Under the pieces are notes generated by a model that ran no database searches, was not told where the DNA came from, and worked only from the letters and a program-made list of their open reading frames with translations. Shown here one piece after another: positions 22,401-31,400 of a stretch of 53,759 nucleotides of DNA. The stretch is from an uncultured Clostridia bacterium. Lineage in GTDB: Bacteria > Bacillota > Clostridia > Christensenellales > Borkfalkiaceae. The stretch lies in assembly GCA_944343275.1 (NCBI GenBank), contig CALVMH010000012.1:1-53759 (forward strand). Direction: 5' to 3'. Within the stretch, counting starts at the first letter, position 1. Each line of letters opens with the position of its first letter. The position numbers and the translations under genes are program-made.

Positions 22401-23157
22401 ATCTCGATGTGGAACGCCCGTTGTGATCCGTCGCCTTCACGCTATACATCCCTTCGCTCGTCAGAACACGCCCGTTCAGCATTTCGGTGTTCGGCGTAAC
22501 ATAAGAGCTCGTTGTCGAGCGTCCGTATTCCAAGCGCGATATGCCGTCCGTGTCAGTTGCCGTGACCGTCACGTCCGAATTGGTGATGATTTCTTTCAAT
22601 TTCGAGTCGTTGGCGGTCAGCGTTATCTCCGGCGCATAGATGTTAACATGAAAGGTAAAGCTCGCGGTCTGCGCCTGCGACGTGAGGCCAACCAGATTGC
22701 CGCTTGCCTTGACGGTATATGTACCCTCTACCCAATTTCCGCTGCCGTCTTTCAGATCGTCCGTCGAAAAAAACGTCTCCTGAAAGAGCGTCTGCGGGAT
22801 GCCGGGGGTGATTGCATGGGACCGCGTCGATCCGTCCGGGCGATGCAACGTCACGTTGACATTGTTGAAAGACGGACCAAAGATTGACCATGTCAAATCG
22901 GTCGTATACAACTTCATGTCAAAATTTTCTGCTGTCCATGGCGAATCCACTGAGGAAACATAGCCCAGATTCGCTACATAATAATGTACTCCGTCTGCAA
23001 AATATAAAAACTCAGTATAAAAGCTATCATAACCAAACGCATACGCATTCCGACGCGCGCCCGGAAACAGCAACAGAACGGCAGTCAGGCAGAGGCAGAT
23101 CAATAGCCCGCACAGCACACCGATCGCCTTGATCTTGTTTTTGAGCAGTCCCATCAT
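16477..23157 (-). CDS. Giant Ig-like repeat surface protein of the conjugation operon
   Basis: The protein has 2,226 residues. An N-terminal signal or anchor helix (VLCGLLICLCLTAVLLLF near residue 15) comes first, then tandem Ig-like modules ending in IDKTAPTL or similar. Five close repeats of about 93 residues lie at roughly residues 250-640. A divergent series follows, marked by VTVTDxxGN-type turns, to about 2,150. A C-terminal membrane helix (ALFSVGGAAVVLVVLLLLRR) and basic tail end the protein. There is no LPXTG, so it should stay anchored in the membrane and reach through the wall. It overlaps the coupling-protein gene by four bases, so it is made with the transfer machine. An adhesin for mating contact is the natural inference. 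Confidence 0.8.
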   Translation of the reverse strand: MMGLLKNKIKAIGVLCGLLICLCLTAVLLLFPGARRNAYAFGYDSFYTEFLYFADGVHYYVANLGYVSSVDSPWTAENFDMKLYTTDLTWSIFGPSFNNVNVTLHRPDGSTRSHAITPGIPQTLFQETFFSTDDLKDGSGNWVEGTYTVKASGNLVGLTSQAQTASFTFHVNIYAPEITLTANDSKLKEIITNSDVTVTATDTDGISRLEYGRSTTSSYVTPNTEMLNGRVLTSEGMYSVKATDHNGRSTSRSFIIDKTAPTLTLQGVTDGGITRGDVRAVWSTEVGGVGAQLVSRTEDRLTVKYSRSTTSAFPTSATTDYTSGTSLTAEGNYLMTITDKAGNSTSYTFTIDKSAPTLSLKGVTDGGFTQSAVKAEWETEIGGVGAQLANAKDALTVKYSYSTTAAFPTAAKTDYSKGTSLTKEGNYLMTITDKAGNERRYTFSIDTVAPTLSMSDVADGGFTKDDVDLVWETAAGGVGAQCMNANDKLSVFYARSATSEFPTFAETEYTGTLTEEGNYFVLIRDRAGNSTSYTFTIDKTAPTLSLQGVTDDGATNGDVALSWATETGGVGAQLINAKDALTVKYAYSDGSYPDAVQRLYTGQLTAQGWYLVAISDLAGNCTKYHFIIDKTAPVLRVNADMVGVELVYGGTPRVTWEDNYLSVSEVRITCAALDVGTQSITVGAVTDIGLSDGDVLQKNGVYTVTLTDDVGNVSSTTFAVVGAVNSYNHEQLTGSGYLKTGNYRVKIPYMKSVTVPAKGKDEKATAYPGTWSNANTYVFASYENALRFMTEIEMEEAVTANGNGMYTYYQLNNHSVTTTYGQGGRATMEEFYAALEKYASAYVSAYSVPSLSSPYIGSNTVIMDAEVLAGTTEDGVQRIGGDYVFKDKDYSFEYNGHTFAYSALAALKIAQGEGKTVYDGVLRASETFLGYVGSGSASGTSGGVYTVTETDSLGNTFTYLVYFDRTAPTFLAEYTYYHAYTDKDGDMQTEVLTEELELSSNLQIDGNLRSLRILQLFDNADKIVTAVVVLPDGTVFTAADLSALTFGADGNYTDGGEYHVRLYDRTGNLFDYVFTIYGGAPRVQTQIRGTGDNRSMTLTFANANSYSSIVRFAIYRYGTRLPEGEYVESVDGKVLNTLYIEQSTWSYRFLLGGVYTVRFEDSFGNVTDSEEIVFSKGLPEYTLSGVADGGKTRKSVTLAFENSAGYEALRNGEPVLLPVTDTLNGQTIEIPATAENNGTWEVKLYVRSDPDTYVIVRFAIDTVAPTASAEDADGTRIGWETTTREGFRIVWQDTDVARVRYQIDGGTLKTYTVGELLTQDGVYTVTITDDVGNSSTYSITRDTKVEHKLNFNGTNIEQGGVFYVRGGFSVTNGEWLQMTIYRDGSAIEAPRFSYEYITEGVYKIALTDGVGNVAELTVVIDKTAPEIIFRRGEDAYAPVTVEVESGDVAAMTVRKDGKAYDVELADEMTFSAWGTYEITLKDVLGNACTETFTISKIPPKVEIFTTGGETVADGGATNGSVYVVWDDADATARITLPDGMSRTYTAKTVLVDEGTYTIRVTDTAKNVVSVTVTILRTVSYDLIGADGAKFEPVWMNGMLHAAQDFVVTFGTNVAVTATKDGAPYSYASGQLVTADAVYEFCLTDTVGNRETIVIRHDVTPPAAEVVTGAEATDAVTVRLSEADAVVRLTHVAAGNRFSAELTGKTQYIFEDWGEYTLEISDALGNTVIKTFTIAKLPPQINVMTTAGILVKDGACINSPVYIECDEENAVIRYRVGGDSISRIYKSGTVLSGQGVYEVTATDIAGTTVTLHFTLDSEVLIEAWLDGEFVRTLGDRLAGREYIDFEFGEALTLDCRRNGVLYRVAAEGGTLRISEEGDYILTLTDGVGNVLTVEFVIDRTAPVFSVSTDEAVTKDDVAVILEDLSDVESYKLTENGRKSNNFVLSALNTFDAEAEYVLTLADALGNSASATFTIRRTIAYVLNIPEGFMTADGAILTLRQSDVTVRAERDGADAEAKAENGAYTFTADGEYLLTLEDALGNIVMLTFTIESNPYTAKFEYTIPRDSTCKLVSDGVTLPEEEYVQGDKIVVTKDGEYTLTLRRGGRTGMFTFIVDTMLPALVLNGTEYASGDFIPNLKADFTIAANKTACTIEVFYNGASVPYSTDAQSANGRYKVVITDAVGNVATYEFQKDFTFNAGAIALFSVGGAAVVLVVLLLLRRRIKMRIR
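21256..22400. repeat. Tandem repeats of about 274-283 bp in the surface protein gene
   Basis: Equivalent points of successive units fall near 22372, 22089, 21807, 21530 and 21256, giving in-frame periods of about 283, 282, 277 and 274 bases. Units share long stretches of nearly identical DNA, including the region encoding GVTDGG and GNYLMTITDKAGN. The similarity points to recent amplification, and copy number may vary between strains. Confidence 0.8.
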
Positions 23158-25415
23158 ACTTCTTCTTGTGTCCTCCCGCTGTCGGCACCGACAGCATTAA
23201 GATAGTCCGATCTTAACTTCATCGCTTCGTTCATGAGCGTCATTTTCATGTCCGCACGCAGCGCATCGATGAGCGCTTCCAGCATTTCCATGTTTTCCGT
23301 AATGTTTTCGGAAAATTTCAGACCGTAAGACGCGCCAAGCGCGTTGAGCCGTTCCGTGACCACAGCCGCCTGTTCCGCCGCATCCCCTTGTATGCCGACC
23401 TCACGAATGTTCCGCTCGCCGCCGTCCAAGGTATCCGCGCCCGCCATCGCCGCTTCGTAATCGGCGACGATCGCCCGTGCGCGGGCGGTGAAGTCGTACA
23501 GTACCGCATCCTCGTCCAACGCCCGCGGCGGGTATGCCTTCCCCGCCGTTTCACCGAGCGGGAACACCTTGCTCTTGAAATAAGGCGTGAACGTTCCAAG
23601 CATCGGCGAATAGCCCTGATTGACGACGACCACGTTCCCCATATCATGTTTATTATTGAGCAGCGTCAATTCCCGCGGGTACATGAGCGGACGCTCCTTC
23701 ACGGATTCGCTGTATTGATGCTCGATCCCGTGCTTCCCGCCCGTAACACTTGCCGAAAGCACCGTGTAATTGCCCAACTTCTCGGAAAACTGCTTGCACG
23801 TTACATCATCTTTGGACCCGATGAACACCTCCGTGTTGCAGTTCCCGAAGATGGTCCGCGCCGTCTCCTGACCGTATTTATCGATGATCTGCGAATAGGA
23901 TTGAATCACGGGAATTTGTATGATCCCGCGCGACCGCCCCACCGTATACATGCTCTGCACACCGTTGATCTTGGGCATGTTCCCGTATTCGTCCATCATA
24001 AAGAATACTTTCCGTTTGAGCGAACCGCCGTTTTCAACGGCTTTTTCCACGAGCTTTTTGTAACATTGCGAAATGAACAGGGACCCCAACGGGTGCCGCC
24101 CCTCCTTTTCGTCCGGCAGGATGAGATAGATTGCCGTAGGCTGCTCGTCCATTGCCTTGACGTCGATCTCGCTTCCCGACGTCATATTGCAGATCCCGCG
24201 ATCGTTGAACAGCTGCAATTTCTGTTGTACGGACGACATATAGCTCCCTTGTTGCTGCTGCGGCGCGACAAGCACGATCTCCGCGCTCGACACCGCTCTG
24301 CTCTTTTTATCACGGTACTTAAAGTATGTTATGAGGTTCTGATACCCGGCGCCCGCATGCGTACAGATCTGATGCAGATTGTAAAAATTGAATTTTTCCG
24401 CCGTCATACCGACGTCATCGGGCGACATCCCGTCCTCAAGCATTGCCATCACCACGCCCTGTATGAGCCCCTTCGCGCCCTGGTCCCAAATGGGGTCCTT
24501 GGTGCTCGTCACGGGGCACAGTGCGGCCACGATATTGATGATCTCCTCATACGCTTCGTCTTCCAGCCGCTGGACCTCGGCGCGCGCCGCTCCGTTGATC
24601 TCATGCCCGTCGTACTCACGCCCGTTCAGAAGATACTGCGGCTCCCCGCCGTCCCCCTGCCGCATCACGATCTTATCGAGCACGCTCTGCGCTTCGCACA
24701 TCTTGCTCCACGCATAAGAAAGCGGGTTCCATCTGCGCGAACGCTCAGGATGACGAAAGTCAAGCGTCAGAACACGGTATCCGTGCCCTTCGAGATACCA
24801 CGCCGTCTTGTCGTACAGCTCCCCCTTGGGGTCCGTGAATAAAAATGACGGGCGGCTCTCTTCCTTCGTCAGTGCCAACGCCTTGATGCTGGGAATGATA
24901 TAACCCGATGTCTTGCCGCTGCCCGTCGTCCCGATAACGAGCGTGTGAATGGGGTCGGGAGAAAATACCGTGCGCATCTTGCCCCTGCCGCGCTCTTCGA
25001 GGGTAAGGATGATCCCGCTCTCCGCCCCGGCAAGTTCCTCTACCGTGTTGTAAATGCGGTAACCGTTCTGCGTCATTTCCCTCAGCGTCTGAAAATGAGA
25101 ATTTTCAAGGTTCCCTTCGATGCCGCGCTTGGCATTTCTCAACCGCCGCATCACATAATGCTGTTCGAGCTGAAATCGCATGACAAACACGAGCGGAACA
25201 TACCCGACAAGCGTCACGAGGATCGTCGCTGCGATCACATACCGATGATTCATGGCATACAATATCCCGCCCAAGCCTACCCCCAACGCAAAGCAGCCAG
25301 CAAACACGCAAAGAATATAGGCGCCGATCAGCATGCCGACAAGCCAGATCGCATAATCCAACAACGATATCCTAAGGTCTAATATTTTCCCTCGTGACGA
25401 CATTTTCCTTTTCAT
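23154..25415 (-). CDS. VirD4/TraG-type coupling protein
   Basis: The protein has 753 residues. N-terminal membrane helices (LVGMLIGAYILCVFAGCF, YVIAATILVTLVGYVPLVFV) come first, then Walker A VIGTTGSGKTSGYIIPSIK near residue 167 and the TraG-family DPKGELYDKTA after it. Walker B VFFMMDEYGNMPKING lies near residue 477 and RSRGIIQIPVIQSYSQI follows. It links the relaxase-DNA complex to the type IV channel. Its start lies inside the end of the helicase gene (44-base overlap), and its stop overlaps the surface protein start. Confidence 0.95.
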   Translation of the reverse strand: MKRKMSSRGKILDLRISLLDYAIWLVGMLIGAYILCVFAGCFALGVGLGGILYAMNHRYVIAATILVTLVGYVPLVFVMRFQLEQHYVMRRLRNAKRGIEGNLENSHFQTLREMTQNGYRIYNTVEELAGAESGIILTLEERGRGKMRTVFSPDPIHTLVIGTTGSGKTSGYIIPSIKALALTKEESRPSFLFTDPKGELYDKTAWYLEGHGYRVLTLDFRHPERSRRWNPLSYAWSKMCEAQSVLDKIVMRQGDGGEPQYLLNGREYDGHEINGAARAEVQRLEDEAYEEIINIVAALCPVTSTKDPIWDQGAKGLIQGVVMAMLEDGMSPDDVGMTAEKFNFYNLHQICTHAGAGYQNLITYFKYRDKKSRAVSSAEIVLVAPQQQQGSYMSSVQQKLQLFNDRGICNMTSGSEIDVKAMDEQPTAIYLILPDEKEGRHPLGSLFISQCYKKLVEKAVENGGSLKRKVFFMMDEYGNMPKINGVQSMYTVGRSRGIIQIPVIQSYSQIIDKYGQETARTIFGNCNTEVFIGSKDDVTCKQFSEKLGNYTVLSASVTGGKHGIEHQYSESVKERPLMYPRELTLLNNKHDMGNVVVVNQGYSPMLGTFTPYFKSKVFPLGETAGKAYPPRALDEDAVLYDFTARARAIVADYEAAMAGADTLDGGERNIREVGIQGDAAEQAAVVTERLNALGASYGLKFSENITENMEMLEALIDALRADMKMTLMNEAMKLRSDYLNAVGADSGRTQEEV

Positions 25416-28400
25416 GGTCCGATGTCTCCTCCGCGCCGCGGACAGGCGTCTCCTCTCTTATTTCGACCGCGACTTCATCTTTATCTACCTGCAACCGCGC
25501 ATTGATCCCGTCAAGTTCCCGTTGCAGTGCCAAAAGCTCTTCTTCTCGCTCAAAGGGCTTTTCTGCTTGCTTTGCGCTCTCGGAAAGTTGATTCCGCAAA
25601 AATCCGAGCCGTGCTTGCAGATCCTTTTCCATATCGGGAAGACCTTTGTACAGATTCACGATCTTTGTCAGATTCCCGCGCGCACTTTGCCCCGCGTCGA
25701 TACGGTAACATCCCGCGCCCGTCAGCATGATCTCCTGTCCGACGGCTGCGCCCGTAAACGATTGGGCCGTCCGCACGGTAATTTTCATGCCGCCGTATGA
25801 CCCCACTGCCTGTCCGTTCGGCGCTTTTGCGCAGAGCGAACGGAATTGCTCCGCTGCTTCATCCGTCAAATTCCCGTAGCGCTTTCCGTCAAGTTCCAGC
25901 ACGGGCGCCCCCGCGTACCCTTCAAGGTCCGAACGGAGCTGCGCAAGCCGGGTTTCGGATGCTGCCAGCTCCTGCGGAAGCTCGACCGAGATCCGCCTGC
26001 GCAGCGCAGACTGCGTTTCCGCATGCTTCTGTTTGAGCATTTGCAGGGTTTTCATATCGGAAATGACCTGCATTTGCCGCAAAAAGTCGGGATTCGCCGT
26101 GGCGATCGCCTTGATCTGTGCATACGACATCGTCGTATCGTCGATGTCGCTTGCCTCGCGCACGCTCATATCGCCCTTGTCGATCTGCGAGATGAACCGC
26201 TGCTTATTCTCCAAGATCTGATACGAATATCCGTCAAACGTCTTTTCCGTAACATAGGTATGTATCTCGACGCGCTCATTCAGATTCCCCTGACGGATGA
26301 TGCGCCCCTCGCGCTGCTGCATATCCGCGGGACGGTACGGCACGTCCAGATGGTGCAGCGCTTTAAGCCGTTTTTGGAAGTTTGCGCCCACGCCGCATTT
26401 CTGCGTGCTGCCCAACAGGATACGCACTTTTCCTTCGTTCATCTCATTGAACAGCTTATCCCGCTTCGCATCCGTGTTCGCGTCATGGATGAATGCGATC
26501 TCGTCTGCATTCACACCCGCCGCAATGAGCTTTTCACGGATATCGCGGTATACGCTCCACTCGCTTCCCTTTGGCGTGCTTTGGTCGCAGAAGATGACCT
26601 GCGCCCCCTGTTCTTGTGCCGTCCGTTCATAAATGCTATGGGCGATCTGAACGCATTCGTTGACTTTGGTGTGCGGCTCGTCCTTTGCAGACGGATCGTA
26701 GCACCGCGGATCGAGCGCAAGTTTCTTTCCGTCCGACGTGAGTTTCAGCATATTATCCCGCGACGGGTCCACACCGCCGCGCTCGATCGCCGCGCCGCGG
26801 GCGACGATCTCGTCGTTATATTCAAGGATCTGCTCCGTTGCAGGCAGCGTGTGCGTGATCCGCTCCGCTTCCGGCACGGGAAGATCAAGCATTTCCGCCG
26901 TCTTGACGTCGGCAAACTTGCGGTACATGAGCTGCAATTCGGGCAAGTTCACAAAACGAGAAAACCGCGTCCGCGGGCGTACACCGTCGCCCGACGGCTT
27001 TAATTCCAACGACGTCACCGTCTCCCCGAACGTATTCGCCCACGCATCGAAAAACTGCACGCCCGCTCGGCGCAGGTCGTTCTTGCCGAGATAGGATTGC
27101 ATTGTGTGCATCTCCGCCATGCTGTTGGAGATCGGCGTACCCGTTGCAAAGATCACGCCCTTGTCCGCGCCGCCATGCTGTTCCGAAAGATACTCGAGCT
27201 TCATTTCCATGTCGAATGCGCGCTCGCTGCCGCCCGTGGACAGTCCCGCCACGTTCCGCATCTGCGTAACAAGTTCTTTGTTCTTATACGCATGCGCTTC
27301 GTCCACAAAAAGATAGTCCACGCCGAGCTGTTCGAACGTAAGGAGATGATCCTGCCGCTTTCCGACCCTGTCCATGACAGACTTGACCTTTGCCTCGCAC
27401 CGCTTTTTTGCTTCGGAAAGCGCCTTCACGGTAAGGCGCGCGCCGTCGCGGTAATATCCGCGCTCCCGCACCTCGCTCAATGCATGTTCAATATGTTCTT
27501 TCTCCGCTTCCAGCTTTTGCAGCTGCCGCTCAGGCGACACGGGAATCTTGGAAAACTGCGATTCGGAAATGACGACCATGTCCCAATTCCCCGCAGCGAT
27601 CTTGGAGATGAACCGCCCGCGGTTCTTTTTCTCGAACTCGTCCTTCGTCGTCACGAGCACTTTCGCCTGCGGATACAGTGTCTTGATCTCCTTTGCCCAT
27701 TGCCCGATGATGGCGTTGGGCACAACGAACATCGGCTTTGCGGCAATCCCGTATTCTTTGAGTTTCATCGCGCCTGCGATCATCTCATACGTCTTTCCTG
27801 CGCCGACGCAATGATGCAGGAGCACGTTCCCGCCCGCCGCGATCCGCGCGACCGCGTCTTTCTGATGCTCCTTCAAGCGCATCGTCGCATTCATGCCGTC
27901 AAAGGTCAGGTACCCGCCATGATACTCGGGAAGAACGGTATTGTTGAACCGCTCGTTATAAATCCGCTCGTACTTTTCTTTCCGGCGCGGATTTGTCCAC
28001 AACCATTTCCCGAACTCCTCCTGCATGGCGCGCAGTTTCTCCCGCGCCATTGCAGTTTCTGCCTGGTTCGTCACCTGCCGCTCTCTGCCGTCCGCATCTC
28101 GGACCTTATCGTACACGGTTGGCGCACGGCTGTTGAGCGCACAATCAAAAATATCGAGCGCGTTCATCCGCTCCGTTCCCCATACGGACCGCGCCTCCAC
28201 GCGGTGACGGTAGCCGGGCTGCGCATGAACATACCATTGTCCGTTATAACTGCTGTATTCAATGCCGTCCGATGAATATTTTCGGATATATCCGTCGTTG
28301 GCGACAAGGTGCTCCAAAAAATTCCAATAGTCGTCCGCTTCCACCCATGTCGCCCCCATACGCGCACGGATCTCGCTGCTCGTGAGTGGTTTGGGCTGAA

Positions 28401-31400
28401 TACCGATGAGCGCTTCTTCATTATGCCTGAGCCGCGCGTGGAGCATGGCTTTTTCTTCCGTCTCCGTCGCGTCCAGCACCGCAAGCGCCGCACGGCACGC
28501 TTTGAGCTTCTCCACGACGTTTCCCGAAAGATACTCGTCCCGCGTGCGCCAGCCCGTGTAACGGTCTGCTCGCCCCGCAGAAATATCGGCGGGCGTGAGC
28601 TCCTGAAAAATATGCTCTTTGAGCCGAGAAACAATCTCCTCGTACCCAAGCCCCGTCAGACGTTCGATATACCGCAGGTCCACGCCGCCCGTGTGATTAC
28701 GGCTCAGGTCCACCGCCTCGAACACGTCGTCCGTGTGCGTCTTCCTCTCTGCACGGCGGATCGTCCGCCGCGTAAACATCTCGGTCTTCTCCGCCGTCTT
28801 TGTCTCTTTGTCGTAATTTTCCAACGTCGAGACAAGCGCATAATCGTTGTCACCACGGAAAAGCACTTCGTTCTGCGGCGCGGTCAGACAGCCGTAACTC
28901 TTGACGAACGCGTCATACTGCACGTTCAGCTGAGCCTGCTTTTCTGCCAGCACTTCGTCACTGCAACCGTCTACTTGAACTTGAATCAGCACATTTACGG
29001 TATCGCGGAGCGTGATATACGCCTGCACGCGCTTTAACATGGATTGCGTGAGTTCGCCTTGCAGCTGCTTACTCTGCGACTCCCACCGCTCCGCGCCTGC
29101 CTTGATGTATACGCGGTTTCCGTCAAGGATGTAGTTATAATCCTTCCCCGCAAGCTCTGTATCGTCACGGGTTTCGGCGGGAACGCTCTCCGCCGCGCGG
29201 TATATCCCCTGCGGAAGATCTTCAACCGCGCTTCTGATTTGCTCACGGAGTTCTTTCCCGTTCGCTTTTACGGTGCGTTCGTCGCCGAATCGCCCGCTTA
29301 CCCGCGTAAACGTGCCGAGGACGTGCTCCGAATGTCTGACAAAATGCGTATTCAGCGTACCCAGCCCGTCCGTCTGCGCAACAGCACTGACCCATGCCTC
29401 TTTTTCCGCCGCTTCGGCGGAAAGAGCCTCTTCCCGCTTGCGGAAAAACAGGATATCCGTCACCGTCTCCGTGCCCGCGTTCCCGCCGAACGTATTATCC
29501 GGCAGGCGGTACGCACCCAACAGCTCCGCCCGCTGCGCAAAATAGTTGCGCGCACGGCTGTCCGCTTTATCCAGCGTGCCGCTCGACGTTACGACCGCCA
29601 TCACGCCGCCCGCGCGCAGTTCGTCCAACCCCTTTGCGATGAAATAGTCGTGGATGAGGAAGTTTTCGCGCGCATATGCCGCGTCATAGAGCTTATAATT
29701 CCCGAACGGCACGTTCCCGACGACAACATCGTACCCGTCCTTTTTGACGGCGACGTCCTCAAACCCGCTGTTTGCGATCTTCGCTTCGGGATACAGCGAT
29801 TTTCCGATCTGCGCCGTAAGCGGGTCTATCTCCACGCCATCGAACCTGAGTTTCATTTCCTCGGGCGCGCAGCCGATGAAATTTCCCGTCCCGCACGACG
29901 GCTCCAATACCTGCGCATCCCGCACACCCAGCCGCGCCAAACCCGCATAGATCCCGTCTATGACCGCCTTCGGCGTGAAATGCGCGTTCAGCGTGCTCTC
30001 TTTCGCGCCCTCGTACTCGCGTTTCGTGAGGAGTTTTTTCAGCTCGCCGCGCTCCTGTGCCCAGCCCGACTTGCTCTCGTCGAAGACCTCCGCAAGACCG
30101 CCCCATCCGACGTACTTTGCAAGGCTCTCCTGTTCCGCCGACGTCGCAATGCGATTCTCGGAGACGAGCGCCTGCACCGTGCGGATCGCGGCGATATTAT
30201 CCCGCACACGCGCCTTCGGCGGCCGCACCTCGAAGTCCGCGTCCGTCATGCGGTAGTTCCGCTGCGGCGCGCTCTCCTCCTTTTCTTGTGCGCTCGCCTG
30301 CGGTTCTGCCGCAGGTGCACCAAACTCATCCCAAATATCTTCATAGTTCGGGCAGTATTTGAGATAAAACGTGAGGTCTATGCCGTTTTCTAACCGCTCC
30401 ACCTCGGCGACTTCTTCCCGTTCGGAGAGCTTGCCGAGGATCATCCGCTCGTTTTTACGAACGAAATCCTCATCTTCGGCAAATTCGTTGAAGTAAGTCA
30501 CCCAACTGCTGTCGTTGGTGTTCCGCGTGCCGCTTTCCACCATCCCGCCGACGATTTTCTCGATTTTGCCGAGCTTCGCCTTCTCCTCGTCCGAAAGGTA
30601 TTCGTCCGCGTCGATGAGATCGGCGATCCGCGTTGCCGCCTCCCGCCATGTCAGGGACGTCTCGTCGATTTTCTCGCCATGATCCCCCAAATACGACATA
30701 CGGATGCCCTTGGAATCATGATCGCAATTATCTCCGCCGTACCCGCCAAACCCGCCGATCCCGTACTCGTCTTTCAGGAAGCGGGCAAACTCTTCGGCAG
30801 TGGGATTTTTGCGGTATTTTTCGTAGATCCTGATCCTTCCGTCCTCGAACCCGCTCCCGCGCTTCAAAATACGTTCTATGAGCTGTTCCTTTGCGCTCTT
30901 TTCGGCGGGCGCGGCAAGGTCAAAAAGTGTAGGCTGTTTTTGAGCGCGGTCTTTGATCCCTTTCTGCTGCGCCGCCTGTACGCCTGCGGGCGCGTGCGAC
31001 TTGATGAGCAGTGGCTCTTTACCGTCCTCCAAGACAAGTACATCGTGCTTGTCCAGCAATTTCTCGAAATATGCCTGCGCGGAAAAGAACGGGAATCCGC
31101 ACATCGGCACGCGGTCTTTGAGCCCCACGTCGCGGCTTGTGAGCGTCAGCCCTGCCTCCTCGGCAGCCGTCACCGCACCGTCTCCGAATACCTCGTAGAA
31201 ATCCCCGACGCGTACCGCGCACACCGCAGCGGGGTTTTCTTCCTGCGCGGCGGTATACGCCGCATAGTACGGCGTTACTCGCCCGCGCAGAAGGGTTTGA
31301 TGATCTCCTCGAACACCCGCTCCTCGATCATGCTCTCGTACATCCGCCGATGGCTGATCCGCTCGATCGGGTCGTTCGTCTGCGGTCGCTCGTACACCGC

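Noticed and set aside
19732-24842. Two long plus-strand frames opposite the surface and coupling protein genes
   Set aside because: Arg/His-rich composition without motifs; the opposite strand is clearly coding.
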